Numbered from the stretch's first letter, positions 1 to 6,392 are shown. The stretch is 10,618 nt of DNA from MWDT01 sp035506315 (GCA_035506315.1 DATJPQ010000240.1:1-10618); one strand, 5' to 3'. The notes: generated by a model from the letters alone, not told the origin. Numbers and translations are program-made.

Positions 1-110
1 ATCCGCATGAGGCATATGGCCCCCCGGGGACGATCTCCCTGGCGGAAAACGCCTACACCGCTTTGACCAAGATCGATGAACAACTGCGGATATTGAGCTC
101 CGCGCCATGA
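1..110 (+). CDS. 3' end of an unidentified protein gene (5' partial)
   Basis: An open frame enters from the left edge (codons in phase from base 3) and ends at TGA 108-110, giving about 35 C-terminal residues that start PHEAYGPPGT and end QLRILSSAP. The tail LAENAYTALTKIDEQLR looks like an amphipathic helix closing a soluble protein. I do not recognise the family from so short a piece. The gene would run convergently to the atp operon, with the hairpin-rich 111-417 region between them. It is called because the frame is open from the edge and its composition is protein-like, but 35 codons is weak evidence and chance is not excluded. Confidence 0.4.
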   Translation, partial: PHEAYGPPGTISLAENAYTALTKIDEQLRILSSAP

Positions 111-143
111 CTGGACGTTGGCGGGGGAAGCCCAAGCGGTATT

Positions 144-341
144 CTGTAGCGGCGCTCTATGAGCGCCGGCAGAGCGCTGAGAACTCATGGCGGGGTTCGG
201 CGACCCCGCCCTACAAAACCCGGCGGTCATAGACCGCCGCTACAGGACGGCCGTTCGTCGGCCGTCCGCGAAATCCGTTTTCGTGGCCGCGAGCGTGAGC
301 GAGTGGATGCCTTTCCCAGACGGCCCGGACGCGAGGTCCGG
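144..341. repeat. Array of palindromic (REP-like) hairpin units
   Basis: Five perfect hairpins lie in about 200 bases: 150-168 (8-bp stem, loop TAT), 189-210 (8-bp stem, 6-nt loop), 221-239 (8-bp stem, loop ATA), 245-267 (9-bp stem, loop TTCGT) and 325-341 (6-bp stem, loop GCGAG). Three carry a TGTAG prefix next to the stem: CTGTAG at 144-149 on the plus strand, and the same word on the minus strand at 240-245 and (TGTAG) 211-215. Units 150-168 and 221-239 are inverted copies that differ only by a compensating C/G swap in the stem. The region has no credible gene; its short open frames look like repeat translations. The units resemble dispersed REP-type palindromes; function is unknown. Confidence 0.8.
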
Positions 342-359
342 TCCTGCAATAATAAGCCA

Positions 360-381
360 AGCGCGTTGAGGTCAACGCGCT
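360..381 (-). terminator. Candidate atp operon terminator hairpin
   Basis: A perfect 10-bp stem (AGCGCGTTGA / TCAACGCGCT) with a two-base centre lies about 37 bases downstream of the atpC stop. Read on the minus strand it is followed by TGGCTTATTATT, which is only moderately T-rich. Position at the end of the operon and stem strength support a transcription stop or 3'-end stabiliser. The imperfect T-tract and the convergent gene on the other side mean it could also serve as a bidirectional end. Confidence 0.5.
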
Positions 382-403
382 CACCCCGGACAGACCCAAG
401 ATC

Positions 404-421
404 GTAGGAAACTGATCCTAC
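404..421 (-). other. Small hairpin overlapping the atpC stop codon
   Basis: GTAGGA and TCCTAC pair around a 6-base loop; the atpC TAG stop (418-420) lies in one arm. There is no T-tract, so it is not a terminator by itself. It may add to 3'-end structure together with the stronger hairpin at 360-381. Confidence 0.35.
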
Positions 422-825
422 CGCCGACGGCGTTTGACGCCGAGCTGCGCCAGCGAGAAACGGAAGATCGCTTCCAGGCGGTCAACCTCGGTTGGTTCGA
501 GGGTGTCCTTGTTCTTCAAGGCTTCCTGCGCGCGGGCAATCGCCTGCTCGACCGCCGTCTCATCGATTTCTTCTTCGCGGATGGCGTGCTCGGCGAGGAC
601 GGACACGAGATCGCCTTCCACCTGCACGAAGCCTGCGCCCACCGCCAGATGCGTGGTGCGGCCGTCCTTGGTCACGCGTAATTCCCCGCTCTCGACCTGG
701 GTCAGCAGCGGAAGGTGGCCGGGCAAGATGCCGATCTCACCCTGGACGGTCGGAATGACGACCGTTTCCACCGTGTCGCTGAGGACACGGGCTTCGGGGG
801 TGACGATTTCGAGGGTCAAGGGCAT
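418..825 (-). CDS. atpC: F1Fo ATP synthase subunit epsilon
   Basis: The 135-residue product is the epsilon subunit of the F1 central stalk, which contacts gamma and the c-ring and can restrain ATP hydrolysis. Residues 1-85 form the N-terminal beta-sandwich, with the family pattern MPLTLEIVTPEARVLSD, then VVIPTVQGEIGILPGHLPLL and a GAGFVQV strand. Residues 88-135 are the helical C-terminal hairpin, ending in a basic KRRRR tail. Length is normal for the family. It is the last gene of the operon, 86 bases after atpD, from which it is separated by an inverted heptamer repeat. The ATG at 825 fits the family N-terminus. Its leader is pyrimidine-rich (CTTCCTTTTCCA before ATG) with no Shine-Dalgarno. 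Confidence 0.97.
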   Translation of the reverse strand: MPLTLEIVTPEARVLSDTVETVVIPTVQGEIGILPGHLPLLTQVESGELRVTKDGRTTHLAVGAGFVQVEGDLVSVLAEHAIREEEIDETAVEQAIARAQEALKNKDTLEPTEVDRLEAIFRFSLAQLGVKRRRR

Positions 826-841
826 TGGAAAAGGAAGTCTT

Positions 842-917
842 AAGTAACAAGTACCAAGTAACAGGATCTGGCGAATCGAATGCTTCTTGGTACTTGTTTA
901 CCTGTTACTTGTTACTT
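842..917. repeat. Inverted pair of AAGTAAC heptamer repeats between atpD and atpC
   Basis: On the plus strand 842-862 reads AAGTAAC, AAGTACC, AAGTAAC. On the minus strand 917 to about 886 reads AAGTAAC, AAGTAAC, AGGTAAAC, AAGTACC, AAG. The two tandem arrays face each other across about 23 bases and could fold into a long imperfect hairpin in the atp mRNA. The outer heptamer on the atpD side supplies the atpD stop codon (AAG TAA C). No gene lies between the arms. Confidence 0.85.
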
Positions 918-2330
918 TTTACCGGCGGCGGCTAGCACCTCGTCGATGCCGCCCTTCATATAGAAATCGCCCTCGGAGACGTCGTCGAGCTCACCGTCGA
1001 GGATCATCTTAAAGCCGCGGATGGTTTCCTTGACGGAAACGTATTTGCCCTCGGTGCCGGTGAACACTGCGGCGACCGTGAACGGCTGGGAAAGGAAGCG
1101 CTGGATCTTGCGGGCGCGGTAAACGGCGAGCTTGTCCTCGGGCGAGAGCTCGTCGAGGCCGAGGATGGCGATGATGTCCTGCAGATCCTTGTAGCGCTGG
1201 AGCACGCGCTGCAGTTCGCGGGCGACGAAGTAATGTTCCTCACCGACGACCTCGGGGGCGAGCGCCTTGGAGGTGGAGGCGAGCGGATCGACGGCCGGGT
1301 AGATGCCGAGCTCGGAAATCGCGCGGTCGAGCACGATCGTCGAATCGAGGTGGGCAAAGGTGGCGGCCGGGGCCGGGTCGGTGAGATCGTCGGCCGGGAC
1401 GTACACCGCCTGGAAGGAAGTGATCGAACCCTTCTTGGTGGAAGTGATGCGTTCCTGGAGCACGCCCATTTCGTTGGCCAGCGTGGGCTGGTAGCCCACG
1501 GCGGAGGGCGAGCGTCCGAGCAGGGCGGACACCTCGGAACCGGCCTGGGAGAAACGGAAAATATTATCGATGAAGAGCAGCACGTCCTGATTTTTCTCGT
1601 CGCGGAAATACTCCGCCATCGAGAGGGCCGAGAGGCCCACGCGCATGCGGGCGCCGGGCGGTTCGTTCATCTGGCCGTAAACGAGGGCGACCTTCGACTT
1701 CGCGATATCCGACTGCACGATGACGCCGGATTCGGACATCTCGTGATAGAGATCGTTACCCTCGCGGGAGCGCTCCCCCACGCCGGCGAACACGGAGTAA
1801 CCACCGTGCGCCTTGGCAATGTTGTTGATGAGCTCCATGATCACGACCGTCTTGCCGACGCCCGCGCCGCCAAACGCGCCCACCTTGCCGCCCTTGAGGA
1901 ACGGACAGATGAGATCGATGACCTTGATGCCGGTCTCGAGAATGTCGGCCTTGGTCTCCTGCTCGATGAGCGCCGGGGCCGGACGGTGGATGGGGTACCG
2001 CTTGGTGTGCGGGACCGGGCCCTTGTTGTCGACGGGATCGCCCGTGACGTTGAAAATGCGGCCCAGCACGCCCTCGCCCACCGGCACCGTGATGGGCTCG
2101 CCCGTATCCACGACTTCCATGCCACGTTTCAGGCCCTCGGAGGAGGACATGGCGATGGCGCGGGCGACGCCGGACCCAAGGTGCTGCTGTACCTCGAGCG
2201 TCAGGCGCTCCGCCTTGCCGGCGGCGGTGAACTCGATCGTGAGCGCCTGATAGATGGACGGCATGGCGTTTTCGGCGAACTGCACGTCGACAACGGGGCC
2301 GATGACTTGAAGAATCTTACCGGTGTTCAT
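912..2330 (-). CDS. atpD: F1Fo ATP synthase subunit beta (catalytic)
   Basis: The 472-residue product is the catalytic beta subunit of F1, forming the alpha3beta3 hexamer that makes ATP from ADP and phosphate. Visible features in order are: an N-terminal beta-barrel (MNTGKILQVIGPVVDVQF); Walker A GGAGVGKT at about 154-161; GERSREGND at about 185-193 with the catalytic glutamate; Walker B in VLLFIDNIFRFSQAGSEV; the ATP synthase signature around YPAVDPLAST; and DELSPEDK, the equivalent of the DELSEED loop that contacts gamma. Length is normal. The protein ends GKK, with the last lysine and stop lying inside the AAGTAAC repeat. It lies 87 bases after atpG; its leader holds three GAARGGC-type octamers (read on the plus strand). 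Confidence 0.99.
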   Translation of the reverse strand: MNTGKILQVIGPVVDVQFAENAMPSIYQALTIEFTAAGKAERLTLEVQQHLGSGVARAIAMSSSEGLKRGMEVVDTGEPITVPVGEGVLGRIFNVTGDPVDNKGPVPHTKRYPIHRPAPALIEQETKADILETGIKVIDLICPFLKGGKVGAFGGAGVGKTVVIMELINNIAKAHGGYSVFAGVGERSREGNDLYHEMSESGVIVQSDIAKSKVALVYGQMNEPPGARMRVGLSALSMAEYFRDEKNQDVLLFIDNIFRFSQAGSEVSALLGRSPSAVGYQPTLANEMGVLQERITSTKKGSITSFQAVYVPADDLTDPAPAATFAHLDSTIVLDRAISELGIYPAVDPLASTSKALAPEVVGEEHYFVARELQRVLQRYKDLQDIIAILGLDELSPEDKLAVYRARKIQRFLSQPFTVAAVFTGTEGKYVSVKETIRGFKMILDGELDDVSEGDFYMKGGIDEVLAAAGKK

Positions 2331-2332
2331 GG

Positions 2333-2356
2333 GAAAGTCTGAAAGGCGGAAGGGCG
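2333..2356. repeat. Octamer repeat in the atpD leader
   Basis: The plus strand reads GAAAGTCT, GAAAGGCG, GAAGGGCG directly upstream of the atpD start (ATG at 2330). In the mRNA this is a pyrimidine-rich run two bases before the start codon. The units match those in the atpG leader and in the arms flanking the four-helix-bundle gene. Confidence 0.7.
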
Positions 2357-2417
2357 GATGGTTGGTGAGAAGGAGGGCCGTGAGACTGGCGGGTTTGGGT
2401 CGTGCAGCCTTTGGTTT

Positions 2418-3293
2418 TTAGGCGGAGGCGAACTGGGCGGCGGCGATCTCGAGGATTTCCTGTGTGATCGCGGCCTGACGGGCCTTGTTGAACTTGAGGG
2501 TGAGGTCGCCGATGAGCGTGGTGGCGTTGTCCTTGGCGGTCTTCATCGCCACCATGCGCGCGCTGTGTTCGGAGGCCTTGGCGAGAAGGATGAGTTCGTA
2601 AACCTGCCGGTTGACGGCAAAGGGCAGCAGGGCCTCGAGGACCGTCTGCGGATCGGGCTCGATAAGCATGTCGCGGGTATCGCGGCGGGCGCGTGCCGCC
2701 GGGCTGTCCTTTTCGACGGCGTCGAGAAACTCACGCAGACTGCTCAGCGGCAGGATGGGCCGGCAGACCGGCTCCTGTACCAGGGTGTTCTTGAAATTCG
2801 GATAGATGACCTCGACGGTGTCGATTTCGCCGGCAAGGAATTTTTCCACCATGAATTCCGTTGCGACCTTCACCGCGGCAAAGGGCACGCGGTCGCTCAC
2901 CGGAAAATCCGCGAGGAGGTCGCGATGGGTCCGGGCCAGGAATTGGGCACCCTTGCGCCCGATGACGGCAAACTTGGCCGGGGTTTTGATTTCGGCCACC
3001 AGCTTGAACAGGTTGGCGTTCAGCGGACCGCAAAGCCCCTTGTCGGTCGTGACCAGGATGATGCCGCGGGTCTTGATCTCGCGGGCGGCGAGAAAAGGAT
3101 GGCGGGACTCGTCGACCCGGGGGCCGAGGGCGGCGAGCATGTCGGCGATGAGTTCGGTGTAAGGCCGGCCGGCAAGCGCCGTCTGCTGCGCCTTCTTCAT
3201 CTTCGACGCCGCAACGAGCTCCATCGCCTTGGTGATCTGGCGGGTGTTCTTTACGGATTTGATCCGTCGGCGAATATCGCGAGTGGAAGCCAT
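2418..3293 (-). CDS. atpG: F1Fo ATP synthase subunit gamma
   Basis: The 291-residue product is gamma, the rotating shaft inside the alpha3beta3 hexamer. The N-terminal helix carries the family pattern MASTRDIRRRIKSVKNTRQI followed by TKAMELVAASKM; the central Rossmann-like domain contains ILVTTDKGLCGPLN (about 80-93); the C-terminal helix has SEHSARMVAMKTAKDNA and ends in the usual LTLKFNKARQAAITQEI segment. Both coiled-coil helices are intact and length is normal. The gene is separated from atpA by an inserted four-helix-bundle gene, unlike the usual direct atpA-atpG junction. The ATG at 3293 is preceded by octamer repeats and no Shine-Dalgarno. Confidence 0.98.
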   Translation of the reverse strand: MASTRDIRRRIKSVKNTRQITKAMELVAASKMKKAQQTALAGRPYTELIADMLAALGPRVDESRHPFLAAREIKTRGIILVTTDKGLCGPLNANLFKLVAEIKTPAKFAVIGRKGAQFLARTHRDLLADFPVSDRVPFAAVKVATEFMVEKFLAGEIDTVEVIYPNFKNTLVQEPVCRPILPLSSLREFLDAVEKDSPAARARRDTRDMLIEPDPQTVLEALLPFAVNRQVYELILLAKASEHSARMVAMKTAKDNATTLIGDLTLKFNKARQAAITQEILEIAAAQFASA

Positions 3294-3296
3294 TAT

Positions 3297-3328
3297 GAAA
3301 GACCGAAGGGCTGAAAGGCTGAAGGGCT
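3297..3328. repeat. Octamer repeat: atpG leader and left arm of the inverted repeat
   Basis: The plus strand reads GAAAGACC, GAAGGGCT, GAAAGGCT, GAAGGGCT, ending about 10 bases before the four-helix gene stop and starting 3 bases before the atpG start codon. Bases 3305-3322 are a perfect 18-base inverted match to 3703-3720. Confidence 0.85.
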
Positions 3329-3720
3329 GAAATGAAAATTAGCGGTCTTGGAGGAGACTAACGAATATCGCGATGAGCTGATCACACTCATCCTTGATGG
3401 CGGAAAGGCGGCGACTGGGCAGAAGACCATCCGCTTCGATGGCTTCGAGCCAATAGAGCGTTTCGTCAGCCTCTCGCAGGCAGTCGCCAAGTTTGGCATG
3501 GTACTCAGCCTTGGAGCGGGCGCGTTGGGTCTCGCGGTAATTGGCGCCAACCGAATTACCGGAGCGAACAAGCTGTTGACCGTAGATATCGGCGAGACGT
3601 TTCCGAGGCAAAGCCTCGAAGACGCGCGCGATTCGGCGACCGAATCGAAAGGTGCGTCCGCGCAGATCGCCTTTTTCATGGAACATGGGTTTGGTAAGAG
3701 CATCAGCCTTTCAGCCCTTC
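3305..3720 (-). other. Candidate IVS-like insertion: four-helix gene inside an 18-bp inverted repeat
   Basis: Perfect 18-base inverted repeats (3305-3322 and 3703-3720) bound a complete four-helix-bundle gene between atpA and atpG, where most bacteria have nothing. In minus-strand RNA the arms would form a stem closing a loop of about 380 bases; an 8-base shifted register gives a second 20-base match with one mismatch. The same protein family is encoded by 23S rRNA intervening sequences, which are also closed by a terminal stem and cut out by RNase III. There is no transposase and no obvious target-site duplication, so mobility is inferred, not seen. Confidence 0.5.
3339..3686 (-). CDS. Four-helix-bundle protein (23S rRNA intervening-sequence protein family)
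   Basis: The 115-residue product matches the small four-helix-bundle family first known from 23S rRNA intervening sequences (S23/IVP; related to Avd of diversity-generating retroelements). The diagnostic core is visible: a basic first helix (MFHEKGDLRGRTFRFGRRIA), then QLVRSGNSVGANYRETQRARS at about 42-62, then KLGDCLREADETLYWLEAIE, and a last helix CDQLIAIFVSLL. It is full length and uninterrupted. The ATG at 3686 is chosen because an in-frame stop lies about 27 bases upstream. The gene starts 40 bases after the atpA stop and ends 45 bases before atpG, in the same direction, so it is probably cotranscribed with atp. There is no link to ATP synthase function in this family. Its molecular role is unknown; Avd-like members bind nucleic acid. 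Confidence 0.9.
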   Translation of the reverse strand: MFHEKGDLRGRTFRFGRRIARVFEALPRKRLADIYGQQLVRSGNSVGANYRETQRARSKAEYHAKLGDCLREADETLYWLEAIEADGLLPSRRLSAIKDECDQLIAIFVSLLQDR

Positions 3721-3732
3721 AGCTTTTCAGCC
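3703..3732. repeat. Octamer repeat: right arm overlapping the atpA stop
   Basis: On the minus strand this reads GGCT, GAAAAGCT, GAAGGGCT, GAAAGGCT, GA. The first GGCTGA includes the last atpA codon (GGC) and its TGA stop (3727-3729). It mirrors the arm at 3297-3328 in inverted orientation. Confidence 0.85.
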
Positions 3733-5253
3733 ATTGGCGGTTGCCTTCCATTCGTCGCAGGCGGTCTTGAGCTCGGCTTCGATTTCGGCGTCGAGCGCCG
3801 CCTTGGTGCGGATTTTCACAAGCAAGGCCTCTTTCCGGGTGGTGAAGAACGTCTTCAGTTTGTTGGCCGCATCGACGATCTTCTTCACGTCAATCGGGTC
3901 GAAATAGTTTTTCTGCATGGCCCAGAGCACGGCCACCTGCAATTCGATCGGCAGGGGATTCAATTGTGGCTGCTTGAACAGCTCGACGATGCGCGAGCCG
4001 CGGTCGAGCTGCGCCTTGGTCTTCGCGTCGAGGTCAGAGCCGAATTGCGCGAAGGCCGCGAGTTCGCGGAATTGCGCGAGTTCGCCCTTCAGCTTGCCGC
4101 CGACCTGCTTGGTGGCCTTGAGCTGCGCGGCGGAGCCGACGCGCGACACGGAGAGACCGACGTTGACCGCCGGGCGGATGCCCTGGTTGAAAAGATCGGT
4201 TTCGAGGAAGATCTGGCCGTCGGTGATCGAAATGATGTTGGTCGGGATGTAGGCCGACACGTCGCCGGCGAGCGTTTCCACGATGGGCAGCGCGGTGAGC
4301 GAGCCCTTGCCGTCGAGGCGGGCCGCGCGCTCCAGCAGGCGCGAGTGCAGGTAAAACACGTCGCCCGGGTAGGCCTCGCGACCGGAGGGACGCTTCAACA
4401 CGAGCGAAATCTGGCGGTACGCCATGGCGTGCTTGGAAAGATCGTCGTAAACGATGAGCGCATCCATGCCGTTTTCCATGAACCATTCGCCCATGGCGGC
4501 GCCGGCGTAGGGCGCGATGTATTGATTGGCGGGATTATCGGCGGCGGGGGCGGCAACGACCGTCGTAAATTCGAGCGCGCCGGCGGCCTCGAGGGCGGCG
4601 ATGGTGCGCACGATGTTCGAGTTTTTCTGCCCGACCGCGACGTAGATGGAATAAACCGGGCGGAACTTCGGATCGCCGCTGGCGAGGCCGATGCGGTTGA
4701 TCTTCGCCTGGTTGATGATCGTGTCGATCACGACGGTGGTCTTGCCGGTGCCGCGATCGCCGATGATGAGCTCGCGCTGGCCGCGACCGATCGGGATCAT
4801 CGAGTCGATCGCCATGATGCCGGTGAAGAGCGGCAGCGAAACGGATTTGCGGACGATGATGCCGGGGGCGATTTTTTCGACGGGGTAAAATTCCTGAGCA
4901 TCGATCGGGCCCTTGCCATCGACGGGCCGGCCGAGCGCATCGACCACGCGGCCGAGGAGCGCCTTGCCCACCGGTACCGAAAGCAGGCGGCCCGTGGTCT
5001 GCACTTCGTCGCCCTCCTTGAGCTGCGACACGTCGCCGAGGATGACGCAGCCCACCTCGTCCTCTTCGAGATTGAGCGCGATGCCGATGGCGCCGCCGGG
5101 GAACTGCACCATCTCGTTGAACATCACGTCGGACAGGCCGTCGAGTTTGGCGACGCCGTCGGCGATGGCGTGGATGGTGCCGGTGTTTTTCTTGACCGCC
5201 TTGTTGGAGAGCTTGGCGATTTGCTGTTCGATTTGTTCGAGAACGGTGCTCAT
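3727..5253 (-). CDS. atpA: F1Fo ATP synthase subunit alpha
   Basis: The 508-residue product is the alpha subunit, the non-catalytic nucleotide-binding partner of beta in F1. In order: N-terminal helix and barrel (TGTIHAIADGVAKLDGL at about 24-40), Walker A GDRGTGKT at about 165-172, VYVAVGQKNSNIVRTI, Walker B region ALIVYDDLSKHAMAYRQISL, PSGREAYPGDVFYLHSRLLE, the conserved SVSRVGSAAQ with the arginine finger, then the C-terminal helical domain. The usual alpha P-loop is GDRQTGKT; here the glutamine is glycine. Length is normal (E. coli 513). It starts 56 bases after atpH; its stop codon lies in the octamer repeat. The leader is pyrimidine-rich with no Shine-Dalgarno. Confidence 0.99.
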   Translation of the reverse strand: MSTVLEQIEQQIAKLSNKAVKKNTGTIHAIADGVAKLDGLSDVMFNEMVQFPGGAIGIALNLEEDEVGCVILGDVSQLKEGDEVQTTGRLLSVPVGKALLGRVVDALGRPVDGKGPIDAQEFYPVEKIAPGIIVRKSVSLPLFTGIMAIDSMIPIGRGQRELIIGDRGTGKTTVVIDTIINQAKINRIGLASGDPKFRPVYSIYVAVGQKNSNIVRTIAALEAAGALEFTTVVAAPAADNPANQYIAPYAGAAMGEWFMENGMDALIVYDDLSKHAMAYRQISLVLKRPSGREAYPGDVFYLHSRLLERAARLDGKGSLTALPIVETLAGDVSAYIPTNIISITDGQIFLETDLFNQGIRPAVNVGLSVSRVGSAAQLKATKQVGGKLKGELAQFRELAAFAQFGSDLDAKTKAQLDRGSRIVELFKQPQLNPLPIELQVAVLWAMQKNYFDPIDVKKIVDAANKLKTFFTTRKEALLVKIRTKAALDAEIEAELKTACDEWKATANG

Positions 5254-5271
5254 GCGGGTCGGGGAACAGGA

Positions 5272-5301
5272 GTGAAAGTGAGGGTGAAAGTGAAGGTGGG
5301 T
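5272..5301. repeat. GTGARR hexamer tandem repeat between atpH and atpA
   Basis: The plus strand reads GTGAAA, GTGAGG, GTGAAA, GTGAAG, GTGGGT in phase. In the mRNA this gives a pyrimidine-rich tract (CACTTT-type units) that begins 9 bases after the atpH stop and ends about 18 bases before the atpA start. Its unit differs from the octamers and heptamers elsewhere in the operon. Confidence 0.7.
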
Positions 5302-5309
5302 ATGGATGG

Positions 5310-5705
5310 CTAGACGCTGGCGGCGAGAATGGCGAGCTGGCCGGCGACGGAGGATTCATAAAGGTCGTCCCCCACCCTCACGCGCAGACCGGCAATGAGC
5401 GCGGGATTCGGCCGCGCCACGGCCGCGATCGGCCGCCGGTATTTTTGGGTCATGGCGGCGGCAATCGAGCGGAGGACAGGGTCGCCGAGCGAACCGGCGT
5501 GTTCGACGAGCGCGCGGCTTTTCGCGAGTTCATTGGCGATCAGGCGGCGATACGCTTTCAATACCATCGCCGGATTGGCGGGCCGGTGTTTCTCCACATA
5601 TTCGAGGACACCGGCCACGAGTTCGGGCGACACCCGCCCGTCGACCAGGCTCAGCTTGAAGAGCCGGCGGGCGAATTGCTGGGCTTGTTTTTGGTGGGTA
5701 GCCAT
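5310..5705 (-). CDS. atpH: F1Fo ATP synthase subunit delta (short form)
   Basis: The product is the delta (OSCP-like) subunit of the peripheral stalk, joining the b dimer to the top of F1. At 131 residues it is some 45 shorter than the E. coli protein (177). The N-terminal helical region (FARRLFKLSLVDGRVSPE, then a V-L-E-Y helix) and the C-terminal signature NPALIAGLRVRVGDDLYESS followed by VAGQLAIL are both present. The missing length therefore lies in the middle, or in a compact N-terminal domain. The frame upstream of ATG 5705 meets the overlapping-frame stop near the atpF end without another start, so no longer form is available. It lies 37 bases after atpF and 56 before atpA. No Shine-Dalgarno is visible. 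Confidence 0.93.
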   Translation of the reverse strand: MATHQKQAQQFARRLFKLSLVDGRVSPELVAGVLEYVEKHRPANPAMVLKAYRRLIANELAKSRALVEHAGSLGDPVLRSIAAAMTQKYRRPIAAVARPNPALIAGLRVRVGDDLYESSVAGQLAILAASV

Positions 5706-5742
5706 GAAGCGTGGTCGGGAGTCGTGGGGGGCGTGGAGAACC

Positions 5743-6336
5743 TCAGACTACGTTGAGTTCGCGGGCCGCGGCCTCGTTGAAGCGGGCGCGTTCGAAATCG
5801 GACAGCTCCTTGGAGAGAACGCGCTGCGTCGTGGCCACCACGAGGCGGGCAATCTCGCCGCGGGTTTCCTCGAGCATCTTTTTATGTTCGAGTTCGATCG
5901 CCTGCTGCGCCTTGACGAGCATGTCGCTGGTGCGCTCGGCCGCGATCTGATGTTCGCGGTCGGTGTATTCTTTAACAGTCCGGCGCGCGTCTTCGACAAT
6001 GGTGGCGGCATCCGCATGCGCCTTTTGCAGCACCTGCATGGTCTCGGCCTGCGTGGCGTCGAGCCGCGCTTTCATCTCGGCCGCGTATTTCAGGCCGGAG
6101 TCGATGGTTTTCTGGCGCGCCTCGATGTTGGCCAGCACGGGCTTGAACGCGAACCGCCAGAGCAGGAAGGCGACGATCGAAAAATTGATCACCTGGGCCA
6201 CAAAGAACGGCCCGCTGATGCCGAAGTCGGAGAACAGCTTGGTGATGCCGCTGGCGGCGGCTTCACCGTGCACCTCGACCGCGGCTTCGGCGGCGTGGCC
6301 GGTGGCTTCAGCAAGAGGGAGCAGGACGGAAAGCAT
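5743..6336 (-). CDS. atpF: F1Fo ATP synthase subunit b
   Basis: The 197-residue product is the b subunit, the membrane-anchored peripheral-stalk coiled coil. A roughly 40-residue N-terminal extension (MLSVLLPLAEATGHAAEAAV then E/H/A-rich) precedes a membrane segment at about 44-63 (FFVAQVINFSIVAFLLWRF, with N51 and the conserved arginine R61), followed by VLANIEARQKTIDSGL and a long charged coiled coil to about 165, ending LSDFERARFNEAAARELNVV. The start at 6336 is chosen over an in-frame ATG at 6663, since the latter would add about 109 arginine-rich residues that overlap atpE. The extension may be a signal-like or periplasmic segment. Spacing is 56 bases after atpE and 37 before atpH. The leader is CCCCTTTCTTCCTGCC, without a Shine-Dalgarno. 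Confidence 0.96.
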   Translation of the reverse strand: MLSVLLPLAEATGHAAEAAVEVHGEAAASGITKLFSDFGISGPFFVAQVINFSIVAFLLWRFAFKPVLANIEARQKTIDSGLKYAAEMKARLDATQAETMQVLQKAHADAATIVEDARRTVKEYTDREHQIAAERTSDMLVKAQQAIELEHKKMLEETRGEIARLVVATTQRVLSKELSDFERARFNEAAARELNVV

Positions 6337-6392
6337 GGCAGGAAGAAAGGGGCCACGCCGACGGAGGACCGGCGGCGTGGCGAAGACAGAGA

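Noticed and set aside
111..417. Small plus-strand genes (for example 159-407) in the hairpin region
   Set aside because: The frames run through the palindromes and their Arg/Pro-rich translations show no coding pattern.
842..917. CRISPR array
   Set aside because: Units are 7 bases without spacers and are inverted, unlike CRISPR repeats; no cas gene is present.
3339..3686. Avd component of a diversity-generating retroelement
   Set aside because: There is no reverse transcriptase, template repeat or variable repeat in the window; only the shared four-helix fold is present.
3652..5313. Long plus-strand open frame (553 codons) opposite atpA; similar ones opposite atpD (1233-2342) and atpG (2358-3314)
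   Set aside because: They are antisense to conserved atp genes, have biased Gly/Asp/His/Arg/Val composition and no domain pattern; they reflect high GC codon use on the other strand.
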